The notes under the pieces: generated by a model | Told to the model about the DNA's origin: nothing | Database searches by the model: none | What the model saw: the letters and a program-made list of their open reading frames with translations, nothing else | In this document: positions 37,290 to 45,390 of the stretch, piece after piece | Layout of the letters: every line of letters begins with the position of its first letter | How positions within the stretch are numbered: position 1 is the first letter of the stretch | Made by a program: the position numbers and the translations under genes | Assembly (NCBI GenBank): GCA_944377745.1 | Contig: CALWFV010000017.1 | Coordinates: 1 to 59,503, forward strand | Origin: an uncultured Mediterraneibacter sp. | GTDB taxonomy: Bacteria; Bacillota; Clostridia; Lachnospirales; Lachnospiraceae | Direction: 5' to 3' | DNA length: 59,503 nucleotides

Positions 37290-39143
37290 ATGGAAACGAA
37301 TAATAATTTTGATATACAGGAAGAACTCAGGAAACTCCCCGGCAGACCCGGGGTTTATCTCATGCATGATGAGAAGGACAATATTATCTATGTGGGAAAA
37401 GCCATCAGCCTGAAAAACAGGGTCAGACAGTATTTCCAGAGCAGCAGGAACAAAGGGGTCAAGATCGAGCAGATGGTGACCCATATCCGGAGGTTTGAAT
37501 ATATCGTGACGGATTCGGAGCTGGAGGCGCTGGTGCTGGAATGCAACCTGATCAAGGAGCACAGGCCGAAGTACAATACCATGCTAATGGATGACAAGAC
37601 CTATCCGTTTATCAAAGTGACCACGAACGAGGCGTTCCCCCGGGTGATTCTGTCAAGGAAGATGCTCAGGGACAAGGCGAAATATTTCGGACCCTACACC
37701 AGTTCTCAGGCTGTGAGGGATACCATTGATCTGATCCATAAGCTGTTCCATGTCAGGAGCTGCAATCGCAGCCTTCCGCGGGACACGGGAAAAGAGAGGC
37801 CCTGCCTGAATTATCACATCAAACAGTGTGACGCGCCCTGTCAGGGGTACATTTCGCAGGAGGAGTACGGAAAGTCGATCAATGAGGTGATCCGGTTCCT
37901 GAACGGGAATTACGATTCTGTTCTGAAAGAGTTGGAGGAGAAGATGAACGAGGCGTCCGAGAATCTGGAGTTTGAACGGGCAATCGAGTACCGGGAACTG
38001 ATCGGAAGTGTGAAGAAAGTAGCGCAGAAACAGAAGATCACGGACTCCAGCGGAGAAGACAGAGATGTGCTTGCCGTCGCGTCGGAGGAAGAGGATGCTG
38101 TGGTGCAGGTGTTCTTTATCCGGGGCGGCAGGCTCATCGGCCGGGATCATTTCTATCTGCGTATCTCTAAAGGAGAGGAGAAGAGCAGTATCCTGGACAA
38201 CTTCATCAAGCAATATTACGCCGGAACGCCCTTTATCCCCGGTGAGCTGATGCTTCAGGAGGATGTGGAGGAACGGGAACTGCTGGAGGCGTGGCTTACG
38301 TCAAAGAGAGGACAGAAAGTGACTCTGCGTGTCCCCAAAAAGGGGACAAAAGAAAAGCTTGTGGAGCTGGCGGCGGAGAATGCCCGTCTTGTTCTTGCCA
38401 AGGATAAGGAGAGGCTGAAAAGAGAAGAGGGAAGGACGATCGGCGCTGTCAAAGAGATTGCCGCGCTTCTCGATCTGGACGGGATCAGCCGTATGGAGGC
38501 TTATGATATTTCCAATACAAACGGCTTTGAGTCCGTGGGCTCCATGGTTGTATACGAACGGGGAAAGCCGAAGAGAAATGATTACCGGAAGTTTAAGATC
38601 AAAGGGATCAAAGGCGCGGACGATTACGGGAGTATGAGAGAGGTTCTGACCAGACGGTTTACTCATGGACTGAAGGAGCGGCAGGAGAACGCTGAGATGG
38701 GAAAATTTACTGTATTCCCTGATCTGATTCTGATGGATGGAGGAAAGGGACAGGTCAATGTTGCACTTCAGGTGCTGGACGAACTGCAACTGGATATCCC
38801 GGTCTGCGGCATGGTGAAGGATGATTATCACCGGACAAGAGGGCTCTATTATCATAATGTGGAAATTCCTATTGACAAGTCCTCGGAGGCGTTCCGTCTG
38901 ATCACGAGGATCCAGGATGAGGCGCACCGGTTTGCGATTGAGTACCACCGGCAGCTCCGGGGGAAAGGGCAGGTCCACTCCATCCTGGACGATATAGACG
39001 GGATCGGCCCGGCAAGACGGAAGGCGCTGATGCGGCATTATCTCAGCCTGGACGCCATCAAAGAGGCAACGGTGGAGGAACTTGCAAAAATTCCTTCCAT
39101 GAATGAAAAAGCGGCGGAATCGGTGTACAAGTTTTTTCATTAG
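37290..39143 (+). CDS. uvrC: Excinuclease ABC subunit C
   Basis: A 617-residue DNA repair nuclease that makes both incisions around UvrAB-bound lesions. Seen in order: the GIY-YIG domain ([22 protein letters not shown], 3' incision), a four-Cys-region near residues 155-190 ([25 protein letters not shown]), and the UvrB-interaction UVR motif (near residue 205-240). Then follow the RNase H-like 5' nuclease ([47 protein letters not shown]) and C-terminal helix-hairpin-helix repeats. I use ATG 37290, where the family usually begins. No Shine-Dalgarno is seen before it, and the promoter geometry suggests a leaderless message; ATG 37281 is an alternative. Confidence 0.96.
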   Translation: METNNNFDIQEELRKLPGRPGVYLMHDEKDNIIYVGKAISLKNRVRQYFQSSRNKGVKIEQMVTHIRRFEYIVTDSELEALVLECNLIKEHRPKYNTMLMDDKTYPFIKVTTNEAFPRVILSRKMLRDKAKYFGPYTSSQAVRDTIDLIHKLFHVRSCNRSLPRDTGKERPCLNYHIKQCDAPCQGYISQEEYGKSINEVIRFLNGNYDSVLKELEEKMNEASENLEFERAIEYRELIGSVKKVAQKQKITDSSGEDRDVLAVASEEEDAVVQVFFIRGGRLIGRDHFYLRISKGEEKSSILDNFIKQYYAGTPFIPGELMLQEDVEERELLEAWLTSKRGQKVTLRVPKKGTKEKLVELAAENARLVLAKDKERLKREEGRTIGAVKEIAALLDLDGISRMEAYDISNTNGFESVGSMVVYERGKPKRNDYRKFKIKGIKGADDYGSMREVLTRRFTHGLKERQENAEMGKFTVFPDLILMDGGKGQVNVALQVLDELQLDIPVCGMVKDDYHRTRGLYYHNVEIPIDKSSEAFRLITRIQDEAHRFAIEYHRQLRGKGQVHSILDDIDGIGPARRKALMRHYLSLDAIKEATVEELAKIPSMNEKAAESVYKFFH

Positions 39144-39181
39144 TGATATGATATACACAAACAGTGAAAAGGAGAAAGTAT

Positions 39182-40114
39182 ATGGGACAAGGTATCAGAC
39201 TAACTGAAATCGTTGAAAAAATGGATTTAAAAAATCTTACTCCGGAAGTGGAGATGACAGAAAAAGAAGTGCATGTGCCGGATGTAAATCGTCCGTCGCT
39301 TCAGCTGGCAGGCTTCTTTGATCATTTTGATTCCAGCCGGGTACAGATCATAGGGAATGTTGAACATACTTACGTGCAGACACTTTCTGAAAAGCGTCAG
39401 GAAGAGATTTTTGACAAACTCCTGCAGCACCCGATTCCATGTGTGGTTTTCTGCAGAAATATGGATCCTGTGAAGGGATTCCTCGAGAAAGCGGTAAAAT
39501 ACGGCGTGCCGGTATTTAAGACTGCAAAACAGACGTCAGACTTTACGGCGGAGATCATCCGCTGGATGAACGTAAAACTGGCGCCCTGCATCTCGATCCA
39601 CGGTGTGCTCGTGGACGTATACGGCGTAGGTGTCCTGATCATGGGCGAAAGCGGAATCGGAAAGAGTGAGGCCGCTCTGGAGCTGATCAAGAGGGGGCAT
39701 CGTCTCGTTACTGACGATGTGGTAGAGATCCGGAAAGTCAGCGATGAAACGCTGGTCGGATCCGCACCTGATATAACAAAGCATTTTATAGAACTGAGGG
39801 GAATCGGCATCGTGGATGTAAAATCCATGTTCGGTGTACAGAGCGTCAGAGAGACGCAGAACATCGATCTTGTCATCACTCTGGAAGACTGGAGCAGAGA
39901 TAAAGAGTATGACAGGCTGGGGCTGGAGGAAGAATATACGGAGTTCCTCGGCAACAAAGTCGTCTGCCACAGGATTCCGATCCGTCCGGGAAGAAATCTT
40001 GCCATTATTGTAGAATCCGCGGCTGTAAACCACAGACAGAAACAGATGGGATACAATGCGGCTCAGGAACTTTACAAGAGGGTTCAGGAAAATCTTGCGA
40101 AGAGAAATAAATAA
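39182..40114 (+). CDS. hprK: HPr kinase/phosphorylase
   Basis: A 310-residue bifunctional enzyme that phosphorylates and dephosphorylates Ser46 of HPr, the central switch of carbon catabolite control in Firmicutes. The N-terminal domain is followed by the kinase domain with P-loop GESGIGKSE (155-163), LVTDDVVEI, the family signature IELRGIGIVDVKSMFG, and IPIRPGRNLAIIVESAAVN. AAGGAG precedes ATG 39182; a GTG at 39164 is less likely. It is followed at 32 bases by ROK glucokinase, a fitting partner in glucose control. Confidence 0.97.
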   Translation: MGQGIRLTEIVEKMDLKNLTPEVEMTEKEVHVPDVNRPSLQLAGFFDHFDSSRVQIIGNVEHTYVQTLSEKRQEEIFDKLLQHPIPCVVFCRNMDPVKGFLEKAVKYGVPVFKTAKQTSDFTAEIIRWMNVKLAPCISIHGVLVDVYGVGVLIMGESGIGKSEAALELIKRGHRLVTDDVVEIRKVSDETLVGSAPDITKHFIELRGIGIVDVKSMFGVQSVRETQNIDLVITLEDWSRDKEYDRLGLEEEYTEFLGNKVVCHRIPIRPGRNLAIIVESAAVNHRQKQMGYNAAQELYKRVQENLAKRNK

Positions 40115-40146
40115 AGATAAGGGAAAATACCAGGAGGGCAGAGAAT

Positions 40147-41085
40147 ATGAAGTATTGTTTTGGTGTGGACATTGGAGGTACAACGGTCAAGATGGGGCTG
40201 TTTGAAGAGAATGGCGGGATTCTTGACAAGTGGGAGATCACTACAGATATCTCTGATGAGGGAAAAGCAATCCTTCCGGATGTTGCGGCTTCGATCGGGA
40301 AGAAAATCAGTGAACATCAGCTTGATAAAAACGATATCATCGGGATCGGGGCGGGGGTTCCGGCTCCGGTCACCTCAGAAGGCATTGTAAACGGCAGCGC
40401 GAATCTTGGATGGAATTACAAGGAAGTGAAAAAAGAACTGGAAGAACTCAGCGATCTGAAAGCGGAGATCGGAAATGACGCAAACGTGGCTGCGCTGGGC
40501 GAGATGTGGAAAGGCGGCGGTGCCGGGGAGAAAAATATGATCATGGTCACGCTGGGAACCGGCGTGGGCGGCGGGGTTATTATCGACGGAAAAATCCTCG
40601 TAGGACAGAACGGCGCCGGAGGAGAGATAGGCCATCTCTGCGTGAATTATGAAGAGACGGACAAATGCGGCTGTGGAAACAGAGGATGCCTTGAGCAGTA
40701 TGCGTCAGCGACCGGAATTGTCCGTCTTGCAAAAAAGAAGCTGGGACAGGATATGCGTCCGACAATACTGAAAAAAGAGGATATCTCGGCCAAAGATGTA
40801 TTTGATGCTGTAAAGGCAGGGGATGAGGTGGCAAAAGAGATCGCAGTTGAGTTCGGCACCTGTCTTGGCCATGCTCTGGCAAATCTGGCAGCAGTGACAG
40901 ATCCGGCTGTGTTTGTGATCGGAGGCGGCGTCTCAAAGGCCGGGGAGGTTCTGATCCCGTACATACAGCAACCTTATATGGAGCGTGCCTTCTTTGCGAA
41001 CCGCAAGGTACGGTTCACGCTGGCGACGCTGGGGAATGACGCAGGAATCTGCGGCGCGGCGAAACTGGTGATCGATAAAGCATAA
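40147..41085 (+). CDS. glcK: ROK family glucokinase
   Basis: A 312-residue cytosolic kinase that phosphorylates glucose released by the many glycosidases. Seen: the ATP loop FGVDIGGTTVKMGLFEENG, GAGVPAPVTSEGIVNGSANLGW, and NDANVAALGEMWKGGGAGEKNMIMVTLGTGVGGG. The ROK zinc motif CGCGNRGCLEQYASATG and a second nucleotide segment VFVIGGGVSKAG follow. AGGAGGG precedes the ATG. It forms a likely operon with hprK and ends at a strong bidirectional terminator shared with the convergent PBP gene. Confidence 0.95.
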   Translation: MKYCFGVDIGGTTVKMGLFEENGGILDKWEITTDISDEGKAILPDVAASIGKKISEHQLDKNDIIGIGAGVPAPVTSEGIVNGSANLGWNYKEVKKELEELSDLKAEIGNDANVAALGEMWKGGGAGEKNMIMVTLGTGVGGGVIIDGKILVGQNGAGGEIGHLCVNYEETDKCGCGNRGCLEQYASATGIVRLAKKKLGQDMRPTILKKEDISAKDVFDAVKAGDEVAKEIAVEFGTCLGHALANLAAVTDPAVFVIGGGVSKAGEVLIPYIQQPYMERAFFANRKVRFTLATLGNDAGICGAAKLVIDKA

Positions 41086-41118
41086 AATATAATATGATCG
41101 GGTCGATAACTGATGATT

Positions 41119-41169
41119 AAAAAGGGCGTTCCGATGGATGATCTGTTTATCCATCGGAACGCCCTTTTT
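41119..41169. terminator. Bidirectional intrinsic terminator
   Basis: A perfect 21-bp stem (41119-41139 with 41149-41169) and a 9-base loop. The arms begin with A5 and end with T5, so the hairpin has a T run on both strands and serves both glcK and the convergent PBP gene. Confidence 0.95.
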
Positions 41170-41221
41170 GTATCACTAATACTTGTCTATAAAGCTATAG
41201 ATATATCTCTGTTAAAGATCA

Positions 41222-43786
41222 CTATTGAGCCGGCGCTGCCGGGTCTGTCACTGCGCCTGCATTGGGATCGACAGGCTGTTCGACCGGAGGAGTCTCCACT
41301 GCGCCTGCATTGGGATCAACAGGCTGCTCGGCCGGAGGAGTCTCCACTGCGCCTGCATTGGGATCAACAGGAACCTCTTCAGCAGGTGCTTCCTCGCCGG
41401 ATCCTTCCTCGCCGGATCCTTCTTCAACAGGCTCTTCTATGACTTCTTCTATTATTTCAACATAGTGTCCGGAGCAGCTCTGTGTCGGAGCATTTTCCTC
41501 GGAGAAATATTCCGTGTAGGACGGGCAGCTTGACACTGCGAGAAGCCCGGTTTCAGAGCATACCGTACACTGGACAACAGAGGAGGGAACCTCAAAGTCT
41601 TTGTCATCAAGCCCTTCGTGAACCCGGTCCATGATCGCTTTCCACAATCTGGAGTGCCAGGACTGGTTCATGTTTTCCATCGGTTTACGGCTGTCATAGC
41701 CTCCCCAGACAGACGCCGTATAGTAGGGGGTGTAAGCGGAAAGCCACAGGTCCGTGCTGTCCTGAGTGGTACCGGTCTTTCCTGCCGCGTGCATGCCGTC
41801 AAGTCTTGCCGCTGTACCTGTTCCCTGGTTGATTACGTCTTCCATGGCGCTTGTGAGAAGAAAGGCGGTGGAATCTTTGATAACTTCGTGAGTATCTGGT
41901 GTAGTGTTGTCCAAAAGAACATTCCCTTCGTGATCCAGTACCTGTGTGTAGAGAATCGGTTCGGTGTAAACTCCGCCGTTTGCGATCGCGGCATAGGCCG
42001 CCGTCAGTTCAATGTTGTAAACACCATTTTCAATACCTCCAAGAGCTTTGGCCTGGGAATATTTGTCCTCATCTGTGAGAGTCGTAAAGCCAAAATTGAG
42101 AAGGTACTCGTAACTCTTTTCCTCACCCACGACTTCTGTCAGTGTACGTACTGCGCAGACATTCATGGAATGCTCGATTGCGTAACGTACGCTTGTAGCG
42201 CCGATATACTGATTGTCCCAGTTGTTGACTTTCTGACCGTTTTTGTACTCATACGGTTCATCAATGATCGTACTTGACAGGTTCAGTCCGCACTCGTTTA
42301 ATGCCGGTGCGTAAGTCGAAACAATTTTGAAGCAGGAACCGGGCTGTCTCGGATCTCCGGTTGTTGCGCGGTTCAATGAAAGACTGGTTGTCTTTTCCCC
42401 GCGCCCGCCTACGATCGCTTTGACCTGTCCTGTGTACTGGTCCATGAGAACAACGGAAACCTGAGGCTGAAGAGTGAGATTGATATTCTCATCTACCGTA
42501 TCGTTTTCTCCGATGTTAAGAGTGCTCTTGTATTCTTCGACCATTTCTCTTGCGGCATCCTCTGAACTGAATACAAGAGGATAGTTATCATCGTATTTAT
42601 CCCGTATATAGGCTGCAAGCTGTTCCTGGCTGTAATTTTCTGCGGTTCCATCTTCCCTGTGGACCGTAAGCGCGAACTCAAGACCATATTCTGTCACACT
42701 CAGATAGTCGCCTACATTTGCAACTTCTTCATCACAGATCTTCTGGATTGTGGCATCCTGAGTCGCTGTGATAGTCAGACCTCCGCTGTAGATCAGGTTG
42801 TATGCCTGAGTTTCAGTGTAGCCCTTCTCAGTATTAAGGTCTTCGACAAGCTGTTCGATCAGCGCGTCAACGAAGTAGGAGTAAGGCTCATCGTTTGTAG
42901 TCACAGCAGCAGTTTCCAGAATCCTGTCATATACATTGTCTGCAGCGGCCTCGTCATATTCAGCCTGAGAGACATATCCCTGCTCCAGCATATTGTTCAG
43001 GACACGCTCGCGTCTTTTCGCGTTTTCCTCAGGATTCTTGACCGGATCATAGCGGGTAGGATTCTGTGTGATCGCCGCGATGACAGCGCACTCGGAAAGA
43101 GTGAGGTCAGATACATCCTTATTGAAATAGCGGGTAGCAGCCGCCTGAACACCCAGGCATCCCTGCCCGAGATTGATCGTATTCATGTACGCCTCAAGGA
43201 TCTGCTCTTTGCTCAGTTCCTTTTCAATCTGAAGGGCAAGGTATTGCTCCTGCAGTTTACGTTCCACTCTGTCATAGAGGGTTTCTTCATTGACGAAATC
43301 CGGGAATACATTATTTTTGATAAGCTGCTGAGTCAATGTACTGGCACCTTCTGTGAAATTGAACCCATTTGTAACGCCGATAACACCGGCGCGGATGATT
43401 CCCTGGAGATCGATTCCGTTGTGTTCGTAGAAACGGGAGTCCTCAACAGCTACAAATGCATGAGCCATATATTCAGGGATCTCGTCGTAAGTACGGTAGA
43501 CACGGTTGGAACTGGAATCATTGAGAGTCTCAATCTGATTGCCGCTCTGGTCCACGATAAAACTTGTGTAACCCTGGGGCATGATATCTTCTGCGGTAAC
43601 TTCAGGAGTATTCTGTATGATCTGATATGCGAATACTCCGGCACCGGCAGCGCCGATGACACACAGAAGCAGCAGGCTGATGACGACTGCCTTGAACAGC
43701 CGGACACCAACCCGTTTTTTCTGCATCTTCTTCTTGGAAGAAATATTTTTCTTTCTTCGCGAAAGATTGTTTTTTCCGTAGTTCAC
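41222..43786 (-). CDS. Class A penicillin-binding protein (PBP1A-like)
   Basis: A bifunctional murein synthase anchored in the membrane. After a Lys/Arg-rich N-terminus and one span (about residues 30-52), the glycosyltransferase domain has AFVAVEDSRFYEHNGIDLQGI. It also has EGASTLTQQLIKN and RKLQEQYLALQIEKELSKEQILEAYMN. The transpeptidase has SCFK (S-x-x-K), SMN and KTGT. The C-terminus is low-complexity, with Glu/Gly repeats (GSGEE) and two full 48-base repeats plus a partial one encoding DPNAGAVETPP-(A/V)EQPV. I use GTG 43786, because GGAGG ends directly at the ATG at 43795, too close to serve it, and lies 9 bases before the GTG. Confidence 0.94.
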   Translation of the reverse strand: MNYGKNNLSRRKKNISSKKKMQKKRVGVRLFKAVVISLLLLCVIGAAGAGVFAYQIIQNTPEVTAEDIMPQGYTSFIVDQSGNQIETLNDSSSNRVYRTYDEIPEYMAHAFVAVEDSRFYEHNGIDLQGIIRAGVIGVTNGFNFTEGASTLTQQLIKNNVFPDFVNEETLYDRVERKLQEQYLALQIEKELSKEQILEAYMNTINLGQGCLGVQAAATRYFNKDVSDLTLSECAVIAAITQNPTRYDPVKNPEENAKRRERVLNNMLEQGYVSQAEYDEAAADNVYDRILETAAVTTNDEPYSYFVDALIEQLVEDLNTEKGYTETQAYNLIYSGGLTITATQDATIQKICDEEVANVGDYLSVTEYGLEFALTVHREDGTAENYSQEQLAAYIRDKYDDNYPLVFSSEDAAREMVEEYKSTLNIGENDTVDENINLTLQPQVSVVLMDQYTGQVKAIVGGRGEKTTSLSLNRATTGDPRQPGSCFKIVSTYAPALNECGLNLSSTIIDEPYEYKNGQKVNNWDNQYIGATSVRYAIEHSMNVCAVRTLTEVVGEEKSYEYLLNFGFTTLTDEDKYSQAKALGGIENGVYNIELTAAYAAIANGGVYTEPILYTQVLDHEGNVLLDNTTPDTHEVIKDSTAFLLTSAMEDVINQGTGTAARLDGMHAAGKTGTTQDSTDLWLSAYTPYYTASVWGGYDSRKPMENMNQSWHSRLWKAIMDRVHEGLDDKDFEVPSSVVQCTVCSETGLLAVSSCPSYTEYFSEENAPTQSCSGHYVEIIEEVIEEPVEEGSGEEGSGEEAPAEEVPVDPNAGAVETPPAEQPVDPNAGAVETPPVEQPVDPNAGAVTDPAAPAQ
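41253..41371 (-). repeat. 48-bp tandem repeat in the PBP C-terminal coding region
   Basis: Copy 1 is 41253-41300, copy 2 is 41301-41348 and a partial copy 3 is 41349-41371. A second short repeat of 15 bases (Gly-Ser-Gly-Glu-Glu) lies at about 41392-41421. Both keep the reading frame. Confidence 0.9.
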
Positions 43787-43890
43787 GAATAACATCCTCC
43801 TTTACACTCTTCTGATTATAGCAAATTTACTATTCTAAATAAAGAAGAAAATAAAAACTTCACATTTTATCAGGAAATATTAAGATTCTC

Positions 43891-43919
43891 TTGCAGATCC
43901 CGCCTCCTGTGGGTATAGT
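43891..43919 (+). promoter_or_regulatory. Promoter candidate for yigZ
   Basis: TTGCAG at 43891-43896, a 17-base spacer and TATAGT at 43914-43919, 30 bases before the gene. Confidence 0.6.
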
Positions 43920-43948
43920 AAAAGCAGTCGTTATTCAGGAGGGATATC

Positions 43949-44575
43949 ATGAAATCTTTTAATACAGTACATACAGGCGGACAAGCGGAGATCACGGAAA
44001 AGAAATCCCGCTTTATCGCAAACGTTTTTCCGGTTTCTACGGAGGAGGAAGCGTTTACCCGGCTCGAGGAGATCAGAAAAAAATACTGGGACGCAAGGCA
44101 TAACTGCTGGGCGTATGTATTGGGGAGTGATCCGCCGTCAGAGCGGATGAGTGATGACGGGGAGCCGGCCGGTACGGCGGGAAAACCGATCCTTGAGGTG
44201 ATCCGCGGGAGAGCACTCACGGATGTGCTGGTGGTGGTTACCAGGTATTTTGGGGGAACTCTGCTTGGAACGGGCGGCCTTGTGCGTGCATATACCGCGG
44301 CCGCTGCGGAAGGGATCGGTCACAGTAAGATTATTACCAGAATTTACGGATTCAGACTGCATATTACCATAGATTATGCGGACTGGGGGAAAATACAATA
44401 CAGTCTCGGAAAAAGAAATCTGTCCCCGGAAGAATGTTCCTATACGGATAAAGTGGAACTGGATATTCTGGTATCGGAGGATGAGGAGGAAGGACTGAGA
44501 AAAGATGTGATGGAAGGGACGAACGGACAGGCTGAGATCAAGAGGGTGGAAGAGTGCTGGTTTGAGAAGAGGTAA
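43949..44575 (+). CDS. yigZ: IMPACT/YigZ family protein
   Basis: A 208-residue protein with the UPF0029 (Impact) fold. Family signatures are ITEKKSRFIANVFPVSTEEEA, DARHNCWAYVLG, the core SDDGEPAGTAGKPILEVIRG and TRYFGGTLLGTGGLVRAYTAAA. The C-terminal DUF1949 region begins near residue 138. The bacterial role is unsettled. AGGAGGG precedes the ATG. The gene converges on hpf across a cloverleaf-like repeat. Confidence 0.93.
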   Translation: MKSFNTVHTGGQAEITEKKSRFIANVFPVSTEEEAFTRLEEIRKKYWDARHNCWAYVLGSDPPSERMSDDGEPAGTAGKPILEVIRGRALTDVLVVVTRYFGGTLLGTGGLVRAYTAAAAEGIGHSKIITRIYGFRLHITIDYADWGKIQYSLGKRNLSPEECSYTDKVELDILVSEDEEEGLRKDVMEGTNGQAEIKRVEECWFEKR

Positions 44576-44580
44576 GGTAC

Positions 44581-44723
44581 GTCCCACATGCGGAAACCCG
44601 GAGTCACTGCGATGCAGCAACTCCGGGTTCATGGCGTCCGCCATATGTCAGGATAGCCAAATATCGTCATCTGCAAGCAAGCTTGCAATGCCGATACTTG
44701 GCTATCCTGCCGCATGTGTGGAC
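44581..44723. repeat. Cloverleaf-like set of hairpins between convergent genes
   Basis: An outer stem (GTCCCACATGCGG 44581-44593 with CCGCATGTGTGGAC 44710-44723, one gap) encloses three hairpins. These are AACCCGGAGT (44595-44604) with ACTCCGGGTT (44620-44629), ATGGCG (44631-44636) with CGCCAT (44639-44644), and CAGGATAGCCAA (44649-44660) with TTGGCTATCCTG (44698-44709). The last has further inner pairing GCAAGC/GCTTGC. No T run follows, so it is not a plain terminator. Confidence 0.85.
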
Positions 44724-44727
44724 TGGG

Positions 44728-45285
44728 TTATGAAAATTCCGGTTCGATGAGGCCGAAAGAGCCGTCTTTTCTTTTATAGACTACATTGACTTCGTCGGTT
44801 TCTGCGTTGGAGAAGACGAAGAAGTTGTGCCCGAGAAGTTCCATCTGAATGCAGGCATCTTCCGGATACATTGGTTTGATGCCGAATTTCTTTGTGCGTA
44901 CGATGCGGATCTCGTCATCCTCGGATGATTCTTCCCCGGATTCAAAAAATTCTTTCTTAAAACTGTTTTCTGTAGAGAAGGAGGTGGGGTGTCCCTGACT
45001 TCTGGCGATCAGTTTGTTTTTATATTTCCGGAGCTGGCGTTCTATGACTTCTTCCACAAGGTCGATAGATACGTACATGTCGCTGCTTGTCTGCTCGGAG
45101 CGGATAATACTGCCTTTTACCGGGATCGTTACCTCGATCTTCTGACGATCTTTCTCCACGCTGAGTGTTACGATGATTTCTGTTTCAGGAGTGAAGTACC
45201 TCTCAAGTTTACCCAACTTCTGTTCGATTGCATCTCTTAAGCCTGAAGTTACCTCGATGTTTTTTCCACTGATAATAAAATTCAT
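44728..45285 (-). CDS. hpf: Ribosome hibernation promoting factor, long form
   Basis: A 185-residue protein that binds 30S subunits and joins two 70S ribosomes into inactive 100S particles during slow growth. The N-terminal domain (MNFIISGKNIEVTSGLRDAIEQKLGKLERYF) and the C-terminal dimerisation domain (IVRTKKFGIKPMYPEDACIQMELLGHNFFVFSNAETDEVNVVYKRKDGSFGLIEP) are both present, so it is the long form. ATG 45285 is used because AAGGAG lies upstream and it matches the family start; an ATG at 45309 is unlikely. The start codon lies in one arm of a long hairpin (45281-45375), pointing to translational control. Confidence 0.95.
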   Translation of the reverse strand: MNFIISGKNIEVTSGLRDAIEQKLGKLERYFTPETEIIVTLSVEKDRQKIEVTIPVKGSIIRSEQTSSDMYVSIDLVEEVIERQLRKYKNKLIARSQGHPTSFSTENSFKKEFFESGEESSEDDEIRIVRTKKFGIKPMYPEDACIQMELLGHNFFVFSNAETDEVNVVYKRKDGSFGLIEPEFS

Positions 45286-45375
45286 GCTGTTCAACTCCTT
45301 TTTGTCCATATTACACAGGAAGAAGATAGAAAACCTCCTGTATTATGGACATATTATATCATGGAACAGCATGAA
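45281..45375 (-). promoter_or_regulatory. Long hairpin covering the hpf start codon
   Basis: Read on the minus strand, TTCATGCTGTTC (45375-45364) pairs perfectly with GAACAGCATGAA (45292-45281), the latter containing the hpf ATG. Between them TGTCCATAATACAGGA (45351-45336) pairs with TCCTGTGTAATATGGACA (45320-45303) with a small bulge. A TATAAT -10 box lies at 45358-45353 with a weak TATACA 17 bases upstream. Transcripts starting there would lack the outer 5' arm, whereas read-through from typA would carry the whole hairpin. Confidence 0.7.
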
Positions 45376-45390
45376 TGTATAGAACGAATC

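Noticed and set aside
41253-41371. Regular repeats considered as a CRISPR array
   Set aside because: The repeats are adjacent without unique spacers and encode an in-frame protein repeat.
42659-43792. A 377-codon open frame antisense to the PBP gene
   Set aside because: The PBP motifs on the other strand are unambiguous; this frame has no supporting features.
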